Assembly: GCA_017305935.1 (NCBI GenBank)
Contig: JAFKJU010000006.1
Coordinates: 186,001 to 250,000, forward strand
Reading direction: 5' to 3'
Source of the DNA: Hyphomicrobiales bacterium
GTDB lineage: Bacteria; Pseudomonadota; Alphaproteobacteria; Rhizobiales; Rhizobiaceae
DNA: 64,000 nucleotides
Below are positions 60,185 to 64,000 of this stretch, piece after piece. The notes beneath the pieces were generated by a model that was not told the DNA's origin, did not search any database, and worked only from the letters and a program-made list of their open reading frames with translations. How positions within the stretch are numbered: the stretch's first letter is position 1; each line of letters starts with the position of its first letter. The position numbers and the translations under genes were made by a program.

Positions 60185-61029
60185 CACGCTTCCTCCTGGA
60201 TCGCCACGCGCTTGGCGCGGCGCACCGAGAGGCCCATCAGCACGGCATAGGTTCCCAGCAGCGCGAAGGAGAACAGCGTCGTGAGCACGCCGAAGGCGAA
60301 GACGTTGGGATGCACTTCCACCGAGAAGGTGCCGTAAATGGCGAGCGGCAGCGTCAGGTCGCGGCCCGAGGCGAAGAGCGTGCGTGAAAACTCGTCATAG
60401 GACAGCGTGAAGGCGAACAGCATGGCCGAGAGCACACCGGGGAAGATCAGCGGGAAGGTGATCTTGCGGAAAGTGCGCGCCGGGGTGACGCCGAGCGACC
60501 AGGCCGCCTCCTCCACGCTCGGATCGAAGCGATTGAAGATCGCCAGCATGACGAGGAAGGCGAAGGGAAAGGTGTAGACGACATGCAGCACGAAGGCCGT
60601 GCCCCACCAGTGCCGGTCGATGCCGAGCGTGTTGGCGACCAGCGCCATGCCGAGGCCGACGAGCACGCCCGGAACCATCATGCCGAGCACGATGAGATAG
60701 AAGACGACGCCCGAGCCGCGGAATTTCCGGCGGAAGGCCTGGGCGGCGGTGACCCCGAGCACGGTCGAGACGATCATCGTCATCACGGCGAGCGCCAGGG
60801 AGCGCACCAGCGCCTGTTCGATCGGCAGCGGGGCGATGCGCGACGGCGGGGTCAGCCCGAACAGATGCTTGTACCAGTAGGTCGACCATTCGATGATCGG
60901 AAACTGCGGCCCGCCCTCCGGCCCGGTCTGGAAGGAGAGGATGGCGAGGACCACGAGCGGGCCATACAGGAAGACGATGAACAGCGCCGTATAGAAGCCG
61001 AGGCCGAGCTTGATGCCGGATGCGTTCAT
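60184..61029 (-). CDS. ABC importer permease, PotC-like
   Basis: The 281-residue membrane protein has about six hydrophobic segments, starting with GLGFYTALFIVFLYGPLVVL. The EAA loop is visible as VEEAAWSLGVTPARTFRKITFP, where the ATPases contact it. It starts 3 nt after the stop of the PotB-like gene. It forms the single permease pair of this operon. Confidence 0.88.
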   Translation of the reverse strand: MNASGIKLGLGFYTALFIVFLYGPLVVLAILSFQTGPEGGPQFPIIEWSTYWYKHLFGLTPPSRIAPLPIEQALVRSLALAVMTMIVSTVLGVTAAQAFRRKFRGSGVVFYLIVLGMMVPGVLVGLGMALVANTLGIDRHWWGTAFVLHVVYTFPFAFLVMLAIFNRFDPSVEEAAWSLGVTPARTFRKITFPLIFPGVLSAMLFAFTLSYDEFSRTLFASGRDLTLPLAIYGTFSVEVHPNVFAFGVLTTLFSFALLGTYAVLMGLSVRRAKRVAIQEEA

Positions 61030-61032
61030 GGT

Positions 61033-61938
61033 TCAGAGTTCCTTCCTGAGATCGACGACCCGGAGCATGGCTGCCACGACCGCGCCCATCAGGATGGTCA
61101 GCACCACGCCGGCGACGGCGGCGAAAGCCCATTTCAGCGAGCCGACCTGGGTGACGATGATGTTGCCGAGCAGGTTCACCTTTCGGCCGGACAGCGCGGC
61201 GGAGGTTGCGAATTCGCCGAGCACCATGACAGAGACGAAGATCGCGCCGACCACCACGCCCGGCATGGAGAGCGGCAGGATGATGGTGCGGAAGATGCGC
61301 CAGAAGCCGGCACCCAGATCCTGCGCCGCCTCGATGACCGAACCGTCGATGCGGCCAAGCATGAAGGCGATCGGCCCGACCATGAAGACGCAATAGATCT
61401 GCGTCATGCCGATGATGACCGAGAGTTCCGAAAACAGCAGCACCTCGATCGGCTGCGTGATGAGCCCGATCTTCATCAGGATCATGTTGATGGCGCCCTC
61501 CTTGCCGAGCATCGGCCGCCAGGCGAGCACGCGGATGAGGAAGGAGGTCCAGAACGGAATGACGCAGAGCACCAGAAGCGCCGTCGAAAGTGTCTTGTTC
61601 TTGACGAAGAGCCCGACGAAGAGCGCGGCCGGATAGCCGACCAGCAGCGTCGACACCAGCACGATCAGCCAGATGCGGATCGTCGTCCACAGCGCGCCGA
61701 GATAGGTATCGGAGGAAAAGAAGGTGATCCAGCTGCTCAGCGTCAGCGTCGGCTCGATCTTGAAGGTGGTCTGCGTCCAGAAGGAGACGTAGACCATCAT
61801 CAGGATGGGCGCGACGAGGAAGAGCAGCATCCAGAGGACACCGGGGGCGAGCAGCAGCGCCGTGCGGTTCGGCTGCCTTGGGGTGGAAGGCGCCGCCGTT
61901 TCGACGGGCTTGTCATGGCTGGTGGCGGCCATCGTCAT
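61033..61938 (-). CDS. ABC importer permease, PotB-like
   Basis: The 301-residue membrane protein has a polar N-terminus and about six hydrophobic segments (ALLLAPGVLWMLLFLVAPIL first). The EAA loop is seen in VIEAAQDLGAGFWRIFRTIILP. It begins 45 nt after the stop of the leading ATPase gene. ATG 61938 has GGAGAATGAGAG upstream; ATG 61932 is an alternative. It pairs with the PotC-like subunit. Confidence 0.87.
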   Translation of the reverse strand: MTMAATSHDKPVETAAPSTPRQPNRTALLLAPGVLWMLLFLVAPILMMVYVSFWTQTTFKIEPTLTLSSWITFFSSDTYLGALWTTIRIWLIVLVSTLLVGYPAALFVGLFVKNKTLSTALLVLCVIPFWTSFLIRVLAWRPMLGKEGAINMILMKIGLITQPIEVLLFSELSVIIGMTQIYCVFMVGPIAFMLGRIDGSVIEAAQDLGAGFWRIFRTIILPLSMPGVVVGAIFVSVMVLGEFATSAALSGRKVNLLGNIIVTQVGSLKWAFAAVAGVVLTILMGAVVAAMLRVVDLRKEL

Positions 61939-61983
61939 CTCTCATTCTCCGGATGGAAAGGGGCTGGACCGGCGACGGGGGGC

Positions 61984-63057
61984 TCAATCGAAGACAAGGG
62001 CGTCCTCCCGTTTCCAGACGAGGGCATAGCGGGCCTTCTCCTCGAAGGCCTCGGGCGCGGAATGGCTGAGATGGGTCTCCACCTCGAAGACACGGCCGTC
62101 GTCGAGCGTGAAGAAGGAATTGATCGCCGCCCCGGAATACTCGCTGGCGACGAAGCTCGCCTCGATGCGCACTTCGTCGCCAGCCGCCGCCGCGTCCCGG
62201 GGACGGATTGCAACACGGTCGTAGCGGATGGCATAGGCCGGCGTGCCCGAGGTCTGCCGCGCGCCGCCCAGCGCCAGCCGTCCGACGGAGCTTTCGAAGG
62301 CATCGCCTGAAACCGTTCCAGGGAAGATGTTGTAGCAATTGAGAAACCGCGCGACATCGGCCGAGGCCGGGCGGCTATAGAGCGTGCCCGCATCGGCGGA
62401 TTGGGCGATGCGGCCGCGATCGAGCACCAGCACGGTATCGCCCATGGCCAGCGCCTCGGTCTCCGAGCCGGTGACATGCAGGAAGGTGACGCCGCAGCGC
62501 TCGCGGATGGTGCGCAGTTCGCCGCGCATGCGGGCGCGCAGATTGGCGTCGAGCGCGCCAAGCGGCTCGTCGAGCAGCACCATGCTCGGCTCCGTCACCA
62601 GCGTGCGGGCAAGCGCCACGCGCTGCTTCTGGCCGCCGGAGATCTGTGTGACCGCCCGGTCCTCCAGCCCGGAAAGACCGACGAGACCGACCATGTCGCG
62701 CACCTTCGCGGCCGCGGCCCTGGTATCCGTCACCGGATCGACGGCGCGGTTTTCGAGGCCGAAGGCAATGTTCTGCGCGACGCTGAGATGCGGGAAGAGG
62801 GCGAAATTCTGGAAGACGAAGCCGATACCACGCGCGTGCGGGGCAACGCCGTCGATGCGCCTGCCGCCAAACAGGATCTCGCCGCCATCCGGCTGCTCGA
62901 AACCGGCGATGACGCGCAGCAGCGTCGTCTTGCCCGATCCGCTCGGCCCCAGCAGCGAGACATAGGAGTTTTCCGACAGCGCCGCATCGACGCCGGCCAG
63001 CGCCGGCACGCCGGAGAAGGCCTTGTGCACATTCTTCAGTTGAAGGACGGATGACAC
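61984..63057 (-). CDS. ABC importer ATPase, PotA-like (second of two, leads the operon)
   Basis: The 357-residue ATPase has Walker A GPSGSGKTT, a signature ISGGQKQRVALART, Walker B VLLDEPLGALD and a C-terminal TOBE-like region. The switch-His position reads LHVTGSETEAL: Gly is found where the catalytic His (VTHxQxEA) should be. This should slow ATP hydrolysis, so this subunit may be the degenerate half of a heterodimer with the ATPase at 56199. GTG 63057 was chosen because GGGAAAAGAC lies upstream and the fold starts there; TTG 63141 is an alternative. Confidence 0.84.
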   Translation of the reverse strand: MSSVLQLKNVHKAFSGVPALAGVDAALSENSYVSLLGPSGSGKTTLLRVIAGFEQPDGGEILFGGRRIDGVAPHARGIGFVFQNFALFPHLSVAQNIAFGLENRAVDPVTDTRAAAAKVRDMVGLVGLSGLEDRAVTQISGGQKQRVALARTLVTEPSMVLLDEPLGALDANLRARMRGELRTIRERCGVTFLHVTGSETEALAMGDTVLVLDRGRIAQSADAGTLYSRPASADVARFLNCYNIFPGTVSGDAFESSVGRLALGGARQTSGTPAYAIRYDRVAIRPRDAAAAGDEVRIEASFVASEYSGAAINSFFTLDDGRVFEVETHLSHSAPEAFEEKARYALVWKREDALVFD

Positions 63058-63263
63058 GTCTTTTCCCACCAGTTCAGGCCCGGACTTTTCGCGCAAGGCT
63101 CCGCCATCCACCGGGCGCGCGAAGGCGGCCGAAGACGGCAAAATATTCCTGTCCGCACCTCTGTCAGAGGCCCGGCATAGCGTCGATCCTGGGCATTTCG
63201 TTCGGTTCCACCTGCGCCGTTTGTTCTGGGCGTCTTGTTGTCAAAACCATGACATGAATGATT

Positions 63264-63276
63264 TTTGTATTCAATA
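63264..63276. promoter_or_regulatory. TTTGTATTCAATA motif, operon-proximal copy
   Basis: The 13-mer contains TTG-TATT-CAA, a TTG-N4-CAA palindromic frame as used by FadR-type GntR regulators. It is about 207 bp upstream of the operon start and identical to the motif at 63484-63496. Binding by the divergent GntR protein is the obvious inference. Confidence 0.58.
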
Positions 63277-63483
63277 GCCTTTTTAGAAATTTCTCTCTTA
63301 TGGAGAAACTCCCCAGCCAGCCGGAACATTTCAGCGGTGACCACGCGACAATCATGATCAACTTCACGCCTTCATTTGTTCATTTTACGCGCATTACGCA
63401 CAAAATCAGCACTGCAAGGCTATCGCGATTGCAGCAGACCGTAGTCTGTCCACCTCACCCTTTCAGGTCGATTCTATTCAATC

Positions 63484-63496
63484 TTTGTATTCAATA
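63484..63496. promoter_or_regulatory. TTTGTATTCAATA motif, GntR-proximal copy
   Basis: Identical to the 13-mer at 63264-63276, 80 bp before the GntR start. TATTCAAT also occurs at 63475-63482, so this copy has an extra half-site. It probably serves autoregulation. Confidence 0.58.
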
Positions 63497-63576
63497 ATCA
63501 TTTATTCCTTCCTTTCCTTGCGACGGAGAATGCGTCAAAGTGCAGTTCTCCAAGATTCAGACGGATACGGAGATCC

Positions 63577-64000
63577 ATGAAGGACGAGCAGGCAGCCACC
63601 AGCACCCAGCGGCGCTACGCGATCGCCGAAGACGTGCTGCGCAGCAACATCGAAACGGGCACGCTGCCGCCCGGTCTCGTGCTGCTCGAAGGCCCGATCG
63701 CCGACATCCTGCAGACATCCCGCGCGCCGGTTCAGAGGGCGCTGCAGACGCTGGAGGCAGAGGGGCTCGTCCACCGCTTCTCCGGCCGCGGCTTCCTCGT
63801 CGGCCCGCCCGGAGCAGCAATCGAGCCGAACCGCACCGATATCAAGGCGCTCGGCCTGATCGTGCCGCGCCATGCGGACGAGGCCCTGCAAAGCCGCTCG
63901 TCCTGGGAACGCATCTACAACCAGGTCGAGGCCGATGTCGCCGGCTGCGTCGTCTTCGGCCGCTACCGCATCGTCGAAATGGAGATCGCCAACCATTTCA
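63577..64000 (+). CDS. GntR-family transcriptional regulator (3' end cut by window)
   Basis: The visible 141 residues hold a GntR winged helix (about 12-80, with IADILQTSRAPVQRALQTLEAEGL and FSGRGFLVG) and the start of a longer effector region that ends at the window edge. Its first residues resemble the FadR/FCD type, but the effector domain cannot be classified from what is seen. CGGAG precedes ATG 63577. It is divergent from the eleven- to twelve-gene operon and, with the repeated 13-mers between them, is the likely regulator of that operon. Confidence 0.85.
   Translation, partial: MKDEQAATSTQRRYAIAEDVLRSNIETGTLPPGLVLLEGPIADILQTSRAPVQRALQTLEAEGLVHRFSGRGFLVGPPGAAIEPNRTDIKALGLIVPRHADEALQSRSSWERIYNQVEADVAGCVVFGRYRIVEMEIANHF

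Larger units (their letters stand above)
63058..63576. other. 519-bp divergent control region
   Basis: This AT-richer gap separates the long minus-strand operon from the divergent GntR gene. It holds two identical 13-bp motifs (63264-63276 and 63484-63496), about 220 bp apart. No further gene is evident; the small frames seen here have no typical coding pattern. Confidence 0.6.

Overview
The window looks like a catabolic, accessory-type stretch of a Rhizobiaceae or closely related Alphaproteobacteria genome (Rhizobium, Ensifer, Shinella or Agrobacterium type). The reasons are high GC with dense co-directional operons, a phnF-phnGHI C-P lyase locus, two RIME1-type palindromic repeats, promoters that fit the alphaproteobacterial general-stress sigma factor, and an excess of ABC importers, SDR dehydrogenases and GntR/RpiR regulators. 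I see no rRNA, tRNA, CRISPR array, phage or replication genes. The assignment rests on gene content only.

Layout. 0-3 kb: phosphonate C-P lyase genes phnG, phnH, phnI (minus; phnI runs off the window start) divergent from the regulator phnF. 3-6 kb: a secreted M15-like peptidase, a free-methionine-R-sulfoxide reductase, a secreted unknown protein with a stress-type promoter, and a decayed IS5-like transposase. 5.6-15.1 kb: a PotDBCA-type ABC importer with a cysteine hydrolase, and next to it two leaderless glycoside hydrolases (GH106-like, GH63-like). The two units carry the same palindromic operator core, TTTGTATACAAA. 15.6-17.4 kb: a PAS-GGDEF-EAL protein.

17.4-27.4 kb: an RpiR regulator divides a branched-chain-type ABC importer (with a natural LivM-LivG fusion) from an operon of cysteine hydrolase, glutamine-synthetase-like ligase, N-formylglutamate-amidohydrolase-like enzyme and class III aminotransferase. 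This looks like a gamma-glutamylation route for an amine, substrate unknown. A frameshifted ABC ATPase remnant follows. 27.7-43.1 kb: a GntR regulator, a GlcG-like protein, two GMC flavo-oxidoreductases, three SDRs, a second Liv-type importer, a carboxymuconolactone-decarboxylase-like protein, a serine hydrolase, an MBL-fold lactonase-like enzyme and a 3-hydroxyisobutyrate-dehydrogenase-like enzyme. Together they suggest uptake and stepwise oxidation of an alcohol with a lactone or ester step.

43.2-51 kb: an FdhF/YdeP-type molybdopterin oxidoreductase, a 25-residue membrane protein, a 307-residue membrane protein and a PoxB-like ThDP enzyme, with two more stress-type promoters, then an SDR plus aldonolactone-oxidase pair.

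51.2-63.1 kb: one long minus-strand operon of eleven or twelve genes: two ABC ATPases, one permease pair, two SDRs, a Tat-type secreted binding protein, a NodB-fold deacetylase/imidase-like enzyme, a small CxxC protein, a CobW-family GTPase, a second binding protein with no signal peptide, and an amidase. A GntR regulator starts divergently at 63.6 kb, and two identical 13-bp motifs lie between them. The imidase-like plus amidase pair with a metal-chaperone GTPase makes cyclic-imide or related amide catabolism a reasonable hypothesis.
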